Shown: positions 52,053 through 60,694 of the stretch, in pieces | Layout: each line of letters begins with the position of its first letter | How positions within the stretch are numbered: the stretch's first letter is position 1 | NCBI RefSeq assembly: GCF_013488225.1 | Contig: NZ_CP041241.1 | Coordinates: 1,116,001 to 1,180,000 of the forward strand | Direction of reading: 5' to 3' | Source: Sinorhizobium mexicanum | GTDB taxonomy: Bacteria > Pseudomonadota > Alphaproteobacteria > Rhizobiales > Rhizobiaceae | Length of the DNA: 64,000 nt | Program-made: the position numbers and the translations under genes | The notes under the pieces: generated by a model | Seen by the model: only the letters and a program-made list of their open reading frames with translations | Database searches by the model: none | Told to the model about the DNA's origin: nothing

Positions 52053-52308
52053 ACTAAGATTCCATCACCATTTGTTGACAACCAAACCGGACATAACGAA
52101 CTCGCCTCACTCAAAGCTACTATGCCGGAAGCGCTGTTCGATAGGGATGCCGAACTTGTACTGTCAGATCATTTCATTCGTCAAACGGAAAATCCGCAAA
52201 TCTCATATTACGGGAAACAATGAAATTCTGCTGGACATTCCGATCGCGTTTGGCGCATGGTGCGTTCGCTGATGCCGCAGGGCGGCTCGCATGAGGTGGG
52301 AGGAACGG

Positions 52309-53298
52309 GTGACGAAAAAGATTGAGCTGACGCTCGCCTGCGGCGATTACGAGATCGTCCGGGCACTGAAAGAGGGAGACGTGCGGCCGGACGGGATCGA
52401 CCTCACGATCCTGACCGAGATGGATTCGACGACGCGTCACTGGCGCTTTCTGAGAAACGGCGAGTTCGACGTCGCCGAAGTCTCTCTGTCTTCCTACATC
52501 GCCGCGAAGACGCGGGGGCTGCCCTTCGCGGCCATCCCGGTCTTTCTGCACCGCCGCTTTCGCCACGGCTTCATCTTCACCAACACCCAAAGCGGAATCC
52601 GCGAACCGAAAGATCTGATCGGCCGCAAGGTCGGCGTGAAGAGCTATCTCGTCACCGCAACGCTCTGGCTGCGCGGGCTGCTCGAAAGCGAGTACGGCGT
52701 CCCGCACAAGTCGATCGACTGGTATGCCGAACTGGACGAGGATGTCGATTTCACGCCGCCGGAAGGGCTCCGGCTTCATCGGCTTCCCGACAATCAGTCG
52801 GTCGAGCAGATGCTGCTCGATGGCGAGATCGACGCGCTCCTCCATCCCGACCTGATCGAGCCCATCGTCAGGCGCGATCCCCGCGTCGGCCGGCTCTTTG
52901 CCGACTACAAGCGGGAGGAGATCGCCTATTGCAAGCGAACCGGCATTTTCCCCATCATGCACGTTCTCGGCATCCGACCGGAAATTGTCGAGCGTCATCC
53001 CTGGGTGCCGATCAATCTCTTTCAGGCGTTCAACGAGGCGAAGCGCATCGCCATGCGGCGCATGGAAAACCCGCGCATCGTGCCGCTCGCCTGGTACCGC
53101 GAAGCCTGGGAGGAGCAGCAGGAAATTCTCGGCGACGACCCGTGGGCCTACGGCCTCGACGGCCAGAACCGCAAGACACTCGAAACCGTCGTCGGCTATG
53201 CGCACGAACAGGGCCTGATCGATCGCAAGGTCCCGCTCTCCGAGCTTTTCCTCGACGTGTCGCAGGGCCGCAAGCGGGGGGACAAGCACCGTGTGTAG
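52309..53298 (+). CDS. 4,5-dihydroxyphthalate decarboxylase-family protein
   Basis: A 329-residue Pht5-family protein without a signal peptide. Segments: ELTLACGDYEIVRALKEG at the N-terminus, EFDVAEVSLSSYIAAK, IGRKVGVKSYLVTATLWLRG, GIFPIMHVLGIRPE. The start is GTG at 52309, with GGGAGG six bases before it. It opens a run with a class II aldolase-fold protein and an amidohydrolase, both of which have decarboxylase relatives, so this module may decarboxylate a different aromatic acid than the Pht5-like protein at 39000. Confidence 0.8.
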   Translation: MTKKIELTLACGDYEIVRALKEGDVRPDGIDLTILTEMDSTTRHWRFLRNGEFDVAEVSLSSYIAAKTRGLPFAAIPVFLHRRFRHGFIFTNTQSGIREPKDLIGRKVGVKSYLVTATLWLRGLLESEYGVPHKSIDWYAELDEDVDFTPPEGLRLHRLPDNQSVEQMLLDGEIDALLHPDLIEPIVRRDPRVGRLFADYKREEIAYCKRTGIFPIMHVLGIRPEIVERHPWVPINLFQAFNEAKRIAMRRMENPRIVPLAWYREAWEEQQEILGDDPWAYGLDGQNRKTLETVVGYAHEQGLIDRKVPLSELFLDVSQGRKRGDKHRV

Positions 53299-53383
53299 CG
53301 CCTGCGACCTGCACGACTCGGGCGCAGCAGCCCTCCCGAGCGGCAATCCTTTCCTGTGCAATGAGCCATCGGAGCAAAAGACA

Positions 53384-54076
53384 ATGCATGAGGACGTGAA
53401 ACAGAGAATGGTCGAGGCCGGCAAAATTCTCGAACAGGCCGGACAGGGCGACTGGACGCGCGGCCATATATCCGTGCGCGTGCCGGATGCGCCGGATCGT
53501 TTCTACATGAAGGCCTCGAAGATCGGCCTTGAGGAAATCACGCTCGACAATCTCATCACCGTCGGTCTCGACGGCGAGAAGATCGCCGGGGATCTCGGCC
53601 GTCACAACGAGGTCTACATCCATTCCGAGGTGCTGAAGGCGCGACCCGACGTCAATGCCGTTGTGCACACGCATGCGCCCTACGCAGTCAGTTTCTCGGC
53701 CCTCGGCAAGCCGTTGCAGGCCATCGGTCACGCCGGATCGATCTTCTCCGAAGGACTGCCGGTCTTTTCCCAGACGACCGAACTGATCACCACGACCGAA
53801 CGCGGCCGCGCGGTCGCCGCAACGCTCGGCGGTCATGGCGCCATGCTGCTGCAGAACCACGGCATCGTGACCGCCGCCGCCAGCATCGAGCAGGCGATCT
53901 ACCTGGCACTTTCGCTCGAAACCGCCTGCATGATGCAGCTTTGGGTCGAGGCCGCAGGCGGGGCCAAGGCACTCGGCAAGCCGGAGGATATCAAGGCGAA
54001 GCGCCGGCACATGTTCCGCGAAGAAATGTTCAAGGCCACTTTCGCCTATCTCGTCCGGCGCCTGAAGCGCGGCTGA
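53384..54076 (+). CDS. Class II aldolase/adducin-fold protein, possible decarboxylase (copy 2)
   Basis: A 230-residue zinc enzyme. Ligand residues: Glu in IHSEVLKARPDV, the His pair in VVHTHAPYAV, and His in LLQNHGIVTAA. It is more canonical than the copy at 45626. Relatives range from sugar-phosphate aldolases to 3,4-dihydroxyphthalate decarboxylase; the neighbours suggest an aromatic acid substrate (inference). The start at 53384 has GGAG nine bases upstream; a reading from 53291 begins with unlikely sequence. The amidohydrolase gene follows after 39 bases. Confidence 0.83.
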   Translation: MHEDVKQRMVEAGKILEQAGQGDWTRGHISVRVPDAPDRFYMKASKIGLEEITLDNLITVGLDGEKIAGDLGRHNEVYIHSEVLKARPDVNAVVHTHAPYAVSFSALGKPLQAIGHAGSIFSEGLPVFSQTTELITTTERGRAVAATLGGHGAMLLQNHGIVTAAASIEQAIYLALSLETACMMQLWVEAAGGAKALGKPEDIKAKRRHMFREEMFKATFAYLVRRLKRG

Positions 54077-54115
54077 CCATCGGCACAACAACCAAATCGC
54101 ACCAAGAGGAAGACG

Positions 54116-55132
54116 ATGCACTATATCGATGCGTTCAATCACTTTTTCCCGAAGGCGCTGTGGCAACGGATCCAAGAGCTCGACGGGGCCGGCAAGGATA
54201 TCGGCCGCAGAATGCAGGGCATTCCCTGCATCTACGACCTGGAAGCTCGCTTCCGCGTCATGGACGAGTTCAGGGACTATTCGCAGATCCTCTCGCTCGG
54301 CATGCCGCCGCTCGAGGCCATGGGCGGTCCGGAACTGTCGACGGAGTTTGCCAAGCTCGGCAATGATGGCCTGGCGGAGCTCGTCGAGAAACACCCGGAG
54401 CGGTTCGCCGGCTTCGTCGCCGCACTCCCGATGAACGCTCCCGAAGCGGCCGTCAGGGAAGCCGAGCGCGCCTTCACCGAACTCGGCGCGAACGGCCTGC
54501 AGATCCACACCAACGTCAATGGCGCGCCGCTCGACGAGGAGCGTTTCTTTCCGATCTTCGAAACCGCTGCCCGCCACGGCAAGCCGGTGCTGCTGCACCC
54601 GTCACGGAACTCGTCCATGCCGGACTATGCGACCGAGGACAAATCGAAATACGAGATCTGGTGGACTTTCGGCTGGCCATACGAGACCAGTGCCGCCATG
54701 GCCCGCCTCGTCTTTTCCGGCTTCATGGACCGGCTTCCGGCTCTCAAGGTTCTCGCCCATCACATGGGGGCGATGGTCCCCTATTTCGAAGGGCGTGTCG
54801 GCCCCGGCTGGGATCAACTCGGCAAGCGGACCTCCGACGAGGATCTGTCGCTAGTGCTCAAGCGGCTGAAGAAGCGCCCGCTGGACTATTTCAAGGATTT
54901 CTACGCCGATACCGCCGTTTTCGGCTCGCGCGCCGCGACACTCTGCGGCCTCGAATTCTACGGCAGCGACCGCATCCTCTTTGCGTCCGACTCTCCTTTC
55001 GATCCGGAAAGAGGGCCTGGCTATATCCGCGATACGCTGGCGATCCTGAACGGCCTCGACCTGCCCAAAGAGGATCTCGAAAAGATCTGCTTCCGCAATG
55101 CCGAGGCGCTCTTCGGGTTGTCGGCGCACTGA
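54116..55132 (+). CDS. Amidohydrolase-superfamily protein (ACMSD/resorcylate-decarboxylase type)
   Basis: A 338-residue TIM-barrel metalloenzyme. Many relatives are non-oxidative decarboxylases of aromatic acids; others are hydratases or hydrolases. Metal-site segments are VLLHPS near residue 161, KVLAHHMGAMVPYF near 215 and ILFASDSPFDPE near 288. The N-terminal metal pair is altered: IDAFNHFFP has Phe where His-x-His is expected, so the metal site may use one ligand fewer. AGAGGAAG precedes the ATG. It is last in the module with the Pht5-like and class II aldolase-like genes. Confidence 0.82.
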   Translation: MHYIDAFNHFFPKALWQRIQELDGAGKDIGRRMQGIPCIYDLEARFRVMDEFRDYSQILSLGMPPLEAMGGPELSTEFAKLGNDGLAELVEKHPERFAGFVAALPMNAPEAAVREAERAFTELGANGLQIHTNVNGAPLDEERFFPIFETAARHGKPVLLHPSRNSSMPDYATEDKSKYEIWWTFGWPYETSAAMARLVFSGFMDRLPALKVLAHHMGAMVPYFEGRVGPGWDQLGKRTSDEDLSLVLKRLKKRPLDYFKDFYADTAVFGSRAATLCGLEFYGSDRILFASDSPFDPERGPGYIRDTLAILNGLDLPKEDLEKICFRNAEALFGLSAH

Positions 55133-55143
55133 CTTTCGGGGGA

Positions 55144-55192
55144 CGCGGCCGACGCTGGTCAAGGAGCGATTGCTCCCTCGGCGTCGGCCGCG
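55144..55192 (+). terminator. Long hairpin after the amidohydrolase gene
   Basis: A perfect 12-bp stem, CGCGGCCGACGC with GCGTCGGCCGCG, encloses an inner GGAGC-GATT-GCTCC hairpin. It starts 11 bases after the stop. There is no T-run, but the structure is strong. Confidence 0.55.
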
Positions 55193-55381
55193 CACATTAC
55201 GGTCCTAAGCCTTTTAGGGTGCTTCGAAGTGCAACAAGTTCACCAATACGGTGAGGCCCCATTTACTTCTACCAGAATGCGCAGAATATTAGCACCTTGG
55301 CAAATGGGAGGAAGCGTTTCGGACCCTCTCGTTACATCCGCCCGAACGGCTTCCGACCCTTGACCATAAGGGAGGACCAAC

Positions 55382-56464
55382 ATGAGGCGAGTTTTATTGT
55401 ACGCGGCATCGGTCGCGGCGTTATCTCTTTGCGCGCAGAACAGCTTTGCCCAATCCGGCAGTGTCGAAAAGGCAGTCGGCGGCTACAACTTCGATGAAGC
55501 CGCCAAGGAAGCACCCGAAACGAAGAACTTCCATTCGGCCGATGGCCATCTCACTTTTGCTATCGTGACCCACACCGCCGGCAACGGCTTCTTCGATCCG
55601 GTCTATGTGGGGGCCAAGGTCGCCGGCAACATGATCGGCGCCAATATCCTGCTGCTCGGCTCGGAATCGCCAGTGGACGATCCCGCCCGCGAGATCGAGA
55701 TCCTGAACCAGATCGTGCAGGATCCGACGATCGACGGGATCATCATGACGACGCCGCAGTCCGGGGCATACAACGATATCGTCAAAGCCGCCGAGGCCTC
55801 CGGCATTCCGGTCGCCACGACCAACTCCTTCGACGGCACGATCCTTAACCGCAGTGGCATCAGCCACACCGGCCAGGACGCTTCGGCTGCTGCGATCGGC
55901 GGCGAGGCGCTTGCCAAATGCGTGCTCGATAGCGGGGCCACTTCGGGCTCGATCCTGTTGCCGTCGTCGACTGCGATGGGCAACATCGAGGTCAACAACC
56001 GCGTTACGGCAGCCTTCAATGCAATAGTCAAGACGCTGAAGGATGCCGGCAAGCTCGACGCCTTCAAGGTCGATGCCGGTCCGGAGAACGTCGGCATCGA
56101 CACGAACCCGAACGATCCGGTCAACGCGCTCGTGTCGCTGTTCGAGTCGCGCGGCGACGTGGTCGGCGCCTTTACTGCCAACAACGTCTTCACGCCGCCG
56201 TTGGTCAAGGCCGTTGAACAGAAGGGGTGGACGAACAAGTTCTGCGCCTATGGTTTCGACCTCGGTCCGGCCCAGCAGGAGGGCATCGCTGCCGGCAACC
56301 TGACCGGCTCGCTCGGGCAGCAACCGTTCCTGCAGGGCTTCTGGCCGGTGATGCAGCTTTACCTGCAGATCGACCGCGGCATCTCGGCCGCCAATCTCGA
56401 CACGCGCGCCCAGCTCGTGACGAAGGATACGGTCGCCAAGGTCGGCAAGCGCTTCGAGAACTGA
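55382..56464 (+). CDS. Sugar ABC importer binding protein (RbsB type)
   Basis: A 360-residue periplasmic binding protein of the ribose/galactose class. The signal peptide MRRVLLYAASVAALSLCAQN (cleavage after SFA) is followed by LTFAIVTHTAGNGFFDPVYVGAK, the sugar-binding start of this family, and later DGIIMTTPQSGAYNDIV. GGGAGG precedes the ATG. It is followed by the fused permease and ATPase genes, giving a complete importer. The ligand is unknown; a sugar or sugar alcohol is likely. Confidence 0.92.
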   Translation: MRRVLLYAASVAALSLCAQNSFAQSGSVEKAVGGYNFDEAAKEAPETKNFHSADGHLTFAIVTHTAGNGFFDPVYVGAKVAGNMIGANILLLGSESPVDDPAREIEILNQIVQDPTIDGIIMTTPQSGAYNDIVKAAEASGIPVATTNSFDGTILNRSGISHTGQDASAAAIGGEALAKCVLDSGATSGSILLPSSTAMGNIEVNNRVTAAFNAIVKTLKDAGKLDAFKVDAGPENVGIDTNPNDPVNALVSLFESRGDVVGAFTANNVFTPPLVKAVEQKGWTNKFCAYGFDLGPAQQEGIAAGNLTGSLGQQPFLQGFWPVMQLYLQIDRGISAANLDTRAQLVTKDTVAKVGKRFEN

Positions 56465-56521
56465 GTTCGCCTGCACGGCCTTAAATCGAGTACGTTCAAA
56501 GGTAAAAACATGCAGCGATTC

Positions 56522-56576
56522 AAAGTGCTACAGCAATTTTTTTGCGCGTCTGATTAGGCGCGCAGGCTGTAGACGC
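56522..56576. repeat. Palindromic mosaic repeat inside the sugar importer operon
   Basis: GTGCTACAGC ... GCGCGTC-TGATTAG-GCGCGC ... CTGTAGAC, a diverged relative of the elements at 8008 and 36626. Located between the binding protein and permease genes, it could reduce downstream expression relative to the binding protein. Confidence 0.6.
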
Positions 56577-56645
56577 ATCCCGAGCATAGGCGGGAGGGCA
56601 AGCCTCTCCCGCCCCCGTTGGCAAGGACCGACCGGTAGGAACTCT

Positions 56646-58901
56646 ATGGCGCTCACGACGACGACATCGCTCGGCCGTGCACCACCGCAGCTTGTCGGCG
56701 GTTGGGAGGCCGGCCTCCTGATCTTCCTCGCTCTGCTCTATTTCGGTGGTGCGCTGGTCAATCCGGCCTTCTTCGGTTCGACAGGGGCCCTTCACGCGCT
56801 TTTGCGTGACACGTCTCGCGTCGGGATCATTGCCGTCGGCATGACCTTCGTCATTGCCAACAAAGATCTCGACCTTTCGGTCGGTTCGACATACGGACTG
56901 ATTGCTGTCATTTTTGCCCGGCTGTTCGCGCCGAGCTTCCTTGATCTCGATGTCGCGACCTCGGTCGTCCTCTGCGTGCTCCTGGGCACCCTGATCGGTC
57001 TCGTCAACGGCACGCTCGTCACACTCCTGAAGGTGCCGGCATTCATCGCCACATTGACGATGCTTTTCATCGGCCGCGGCTTCGTGCTCGCGCTGACGCA
57101 CGGCCAGGCGATCTATTACTCAGGCAAAGCAAAGGATTACCCGCTCTTCTTCCACCTTGGTGAGAGCAACGTCCTCGGCTTCAACAACCAGATCGTCATC
57201 TTCGCTGTCGTCGCCATTATCGGCGCGTTCGTGCTCGCCAAGACCCGCTGGGGCTACGAGACCTTCGCCACGGGAGGCAATGAGCAGGCGGCGATCTATG
57301 CCGGCATCCCGACGAACTGGGTGCGCATACGCGCCTATCTGATCTCATCGCTCTCGGCGACCCTTGCGGCACTCCTGTCGGCTGCCCAGGATAAGGGCGT
57401 GACTCCCCTCTACGGCGTTACCTGGGAGCTCACTGTCATCGCCTCCGTCATTATCGGTGGGGCGTCGATCCTTGGCGGCCGCGGCCGTGTGATCGGCTCC
57501 TGCCTCGGCACCGCCGTTGTCGTCCTGATCGACAAGGTGCTGCGCGAAGGCTGGTCGATTACGCGCACCGTCGTGATCGACGGCGAGAGCATCGCCGTCA
57601 ATGCTCGATACACGCTGCCGGCGGGCGCTGTCCTTGTGTTCCTCGGCCTCCTCCTCGTCATCGCCGTGCTGATCGAGCCGCATCTCATTCGTCGTCAGCT
57701 GGCGGCCCGCTTCTGGGCGTGGCTGCGCGGCCGGCCACCGCCGCCGGCCTACGAGATTGGCGGTGTGGCATTGGAGGGTGTCCAGACCAAGGGCGCGATG
57801 GCAACGGACATCGAGGCGTCGGCGACGGCGTTCGGCCGGTTCTTCGCCCGCCGCGATGCGCTCGCCATCACCTTGGCCGTTCTCCTGTGGCTGACAGGAC
57901 TTGCCTTGCGCCCCGACTACTGGTGGAACCTCTCCAACACCTTCGCGGTCCTGCTCAACTATACCGAGCTGGCACTGATCACGGTCGGGCTCGTCTATGT
58001 CATCGCCGCCGGTGATATCGATCTTTCCGTCGGCGCCGTGCTCGCGCTCGCCGGCAGCACGGCCGCCTATTTTCTGAAGGTGCTGGGCGCCGATCCCCTC
58101 ACGGCCGTGACCATGGGCCTGCTGGCGGGGATGGCTGCCGGCCTCGTCAATGCGGTCGTCACCGTCGGCTTCAAGCTGCCGGCCTTCATTGCCACGCTCG
58201 GCATGTTCTACATCGCCCGCGGCCTCGCCGCCTGGTTCGTCGCCGGCCAGCAGTTGACCGGCTGGCCCGAAGGCTACAACCTCATCGGCCGTAAGGTGAA
58301 CGACATCCTCCTCCACATGGATATCGTGTTGCCGGAGGGCCTCTCGCGCGCCGTCGCCCAGGTTGTGAGCGTGCAGACGATCTGGATGCTCCTCGTTGCG
58401 CTCGTCGCCGGTATCGGCCTTGCCTACACGCCGTTCGGCCAGAAGGTCTACGCCACCGGTGGCAACGTCCGCGCCGCGGCCTATGCCGGCATCAACACCA
58501 ACCGCGTGCGCTTCCTCTCGCTGCTATTGGCGGCTCTCTGCGCGACCATGGCCGGGATCATCAACGTCGCCTATTTCCGCAGCTTCAACCCGGTAGCCGG
58601 TCAGTTCCGCGAGCTCGACGCGATCGCCGCTGTCATCATCGGTGGCGGTTCGATCTTCGGCGGCTACGGCACGATGATCGGAGCGCTCGCCGGCGCTGGC
58701 GTCATCACGCTCGTCCGGGCGTTGCTGCAGCTGAATGTGCAGGGCTTCAGCATGCCGCAGCACTGGATCAACGTCTTCATCGGCGGCATCCTCATCGTCG
58801 CGGTGCTGGTCGACATCTGGGTTCGCCAGGCCAATCTGTTTGGCCGCCTGCGCGAGCGTAAAGTGCGCCAGCGAGCCCCGGAGACAAGCCATGCCAGATA
58901 G
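56646..58901 (+). CDS. Fused double permease of a ribose-type ABC importer
   Basis: A 751-residue inner-membrane protein made of two RbsC-like permeases in tandem. Half 1 (about 20-345) carries GMTFVIANKDLDLSVGSTYG and ASVIIGGASILGGRGRVIG; a linker with RGRPPPPAYEIG follows (about 360-395); half 2 (about 400-740) carries LVYVIAAGDIDLSVGAVLAL and AAVIIGGGSIFGGYGTMIG. RbsC permeases usually act as separate dimerising proteins, so this fusion fixes a heterodimer. AGGAACTCT precedes the ATG. The ATPase gene overlaps its end by 11 bases. Confidence 0.92.
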   Translation: MALTTTTSLGRAPPQLVGGWEAGLLIFLALLYFGGALVNPAFFGSTGALHALLRDTSRVGIIAVGMTFVIANKDLDLSVGSTYGLIAVIFARLFAPSFLDLDVATSVVLCVLLGTLIGLVNGTLVTLLKVPAFIATLTMLFIGRGFVLALTHGQAIYYSGKAKDYPLFFHLGESNVLGFNNQIVIFAVVAIIGAFVLAKTRWGYETFATGGNEQAAIYAGIPTNWVRIRAYLISSLSATLAALLSAAQDKGVTPLYGVTWELTVIASVIIGGASILGGRGRVIGSCLGTAVVVLIDKVLREGWSITRTVVIDGESIAVNARYTLPAGAVLVFLGLLLVIAVLIEPHLIRRQLAARFWAWLRGRPPPPAYEIGGVALEGVQTKGAMATDIEASATAFGRFFARRDALAITLAVLLWLTGLALRPDYWWNLSNTFAVLLNYTELALITVGLVYVIAAGDIDLSVGAVLALAGSTAAYFLKVLGADPLTAVTMGLLAGMAAGLVNAVVTVGFKLPAFIATLGMFYIARGLAAWFVAGQQLTGWPEGYNLIGRKVNDILLHMDIVLPEGLSRAVAQVVSVQTIWMLLVALVAGIGLAYTPFGQKVYATGGNVRAAAYAGINTNRVRFLSLLLAALCATMAGIINVAYFRSFNPVAGQFRELDAIAAVIIGGGSIFGGYGTMIGALAGAGVITLVRALLQLNVQGFSMPQHWINVFIGGILIVAVLVDIWVRQANLFGRLRERKVRQRAPETSHAR

Positions 58902-59673
58902 CCCCGCAAGTGCCCCGATCGTAGAGATGCGCGGCATCGAAAAGGCCTTCGGGGCGGTGCAGGCGCTCCGCAGCGTCGACCTCGTGCTCTATCCGGGCGA
59001 AATCCTCGGCCTCGTCGGCGACAACTCGGCCGGCAAGTCGACGCTGATGAAGATCATGACCGGCGCCTACCAGCGCGACGCCGGCGAGATCTTCGTTGCC
59101 GGACAGCCGGTATATTTCAAGAGCCCGCATGAAAGCCGCGCGGCGGGCATCGAGATGATCTATCAGGACTTCGCCCTTTGCGGAAACATGGACGTCGGCC
59201 AGAACATCTTTCTCGGCCGCTGGCCGCGCCGCGGCTTCTTCGTCGACCGGCGACGCATGTATGCGGAAGCCGATAGCGTGTTGAAGCGCCTCAAGGTGGA
59301 TGTGAACTCGGTCTACCAGAAAGTCGAGAGCCTGTCGGGCGGCCGCCAGCAGTCCGTGGCGATCGCCCGTGCAATCTCGTTCGAGCCGCGCGTGGTAATA
59401 CTCGACGAACCGACAGCTAACCTCTCGGTGATGGCGACTGAACGGCTGCTCGAAACCATGCTGGAACTGAAGCGACAGGGCGTCGCCCAGATCATCATCT
59501 CGCACCGCCTCGTCGATATTTTCGCCGTCGGCGATCGTGTCATGGTGCTGAAGCGCGGCGAATATGTCGGCGACCGCTACATCAAGAACACCGACGAGCA
59601 CGAGGTATTGGAGATCATCGTCTCCGGCACGCGCGAGCAGGCGCTGACCGCCGATCAGGCAAGGAAGGCCTGA
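58891..59673 (+). CDS. ABC importer ATPase, single-domain RbsA type
   Basis: A 260-residue ATPase. Walker A GDNSAGKST near residue 44, signature LSGGRQQSVAIARA near 148, Walker B VVILDEPTAN near 170, and the H-loop His in IISHRLVD. Most RbsA proteins have two ATPase domains, about 500 residues; this one has a single domain and so must dimerise under the fused permease. The start at 58891 lies inside the end of the permease gene. The C-terminus SGTREQALTADQ is polar. Confidence 0.92.
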   Translation: MPDSPASAPIVEMRGIEKAFGAVQALRSVDLVLYPGEILGLVGDNSAGKSTLMKIMTGAYQRDAGEIFVAGQPVYFKSPHESRAAGIEMIYQDFALCGNMDVGQNIFLGRWPRRGFFVDRRRMYAEADSVLKRLKVDVNSVYQKVESLSGGRQQSVAIARAISFEPRVVILDEPTANLSVMATERLLETMLELKRQGVAQIIISHRLVDIFAVGDRVMVLKRGEYVGDRYIKNTDEHEVLEIIVSGTREQALTADQARKA

Positions 59674-59686
59674 TGGCTGGCCAACG

Positions 59687-60694
59687 TCACGGCGTCGGTT
59701 CCCGTGTCAGGAAATGGAGATTGCCGGCGAGTTCGGAAACGACGAGCCGCCGCTCGTCCCAGACGAGAACGGCGATCGGTCGTGTCAGCCCAGCGAGAAT
59801 GGTCTCCCGGGCGCCCGTCGTCTTATCGAGTTTGAGCAATCGGCCACTGCCCTTCAGAAAACCTTCCTTCTGGTCGTAGCGACCATGTTCGAGTACGAGC
59901 ATCCCGCCATCGGCGTCGAAGGCGATCGCGACCGGGGCGTTCAGGCCATCGACATCGGCCCGCGGCGGCGCAGTTCCGCCCGTCTCTGGAGCTGAAACGA
60001 TCTTTCCAGCACCGTCGAGGAAAGGAAATCCGCCAAACAACGCGACATGGATGCGCCCGTCGCGAAGGGCGATGCCGGTCGGCACCGCATCGACTTCGTA
60101 ACCGCCTTCTTCGGTGAACTCCGTCGGCGAAAGTTGTCGCAGCGCCGTCGTTTCCTGCTTCATGCGGCGAAAGATCATGATCGTTTGCTTGCGACCGTCC
60201 GCCTGCATGCGCTCGACACTGTTTCGTGCGGAGTCGATCACGTAATAGGTTCCATTGGCGACGGCGAAGTCGAACGGATTCCAGAAATCGCTGCTGATCA
60301 CACGGGTGTTGCCGTCGTCGCCGACCGCCACGAGGGCATGGTCAAGCGGGCCCTCGCCGGCATCGGCCGGCGTCCACCCTTGAGCCACGACAAAAGCATC
60401 GCCAACGCGCACGACGCGATAGGGCCCGGTCGGGTCGCCAATGACGTCGAGGCCGTGAGGAAACACCGGGCCGAAGGCGACAAGCTCACCGTCTGCCTCG
60501 CGCCGGAAGAGCCGACCGCTGGCAAGATCGGTGATGAGCAGCGCCTCCCCGTCACGCGAAAGGCCGGAGAGGGCCGCACCCGGTTTGCTGACGGTTTCCA
60601 GCCGGTAGCCGGGAGCGGCGAGGGGATCGGCGGCAGCGCCAGCTGCGAGGAACAGAAGACTGGTGGCGATGATCAAGGCGCGGAGCGAACGCAT
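59687..60694 (-). CDS. Secreted beta-propeller protein (ScyD/ScyE-like)
   Basis: A 335-residue exported protein. The signal peptide MRSLRALIIATSLLFLAAGA is cleaved near residue 22. Repeated blade-like segments (GEALLITDLASGRLFR, GTYYVIDSARNSVER, GGMLVLEHGRYDQ, RRLVVSELAGNLHF) indicate a six-bladed propeller similar to NHL/ScyD proteins. It probably binds or transforms a sugar or small ligand in the periplasm. Its start overlaps the end of the formylglycine-type gene by 22 bases, so it belongs to the same operon as the MalFGK-type importer. Confidence 0.75.
   Translation of the reverse strand: MRSLRALIIATSLLFLAAGAAADPLAAPGYRLETVSKPGAALSGLSRDGEALLITDLASGRLFRREADGELVAFGPVFPHGLDVIGDPTGPYRVVRVGDAFVVAQGWTPADAGEGPLDHALVAVGDDGNTRVISSDFWNPFDFAVANGTYYVIDSARNSVERMQADGRKQTIMIFRRMKQETTALRQLSPTEFTEEGGYEVDAVPTGIALRDGRIHVALFGGFPFLDGAGKIVSAPETGGTAPPRADVDGLNAPVAIAFDADGGMLVLEHGRYDQKEGFLKGSGRLLKLDKTTGARETILAGLTRPIAVLVWDERRLVVSELAGNLHFLTREPTP

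Noticed and set aside
50325..52223. 632-residue open frame on the plus strand opposite the flavin hydroxylase
   Set aside because: The opposite strand has all FAD-binding motifs of a hydroxylase; the long frame is an artefact of GC-rich codon bias.
53030..54598. 522-residue open frame on the minus strand
   Set aside because: Antisense to three consecutive genes with ribosome binding sites and known folds.
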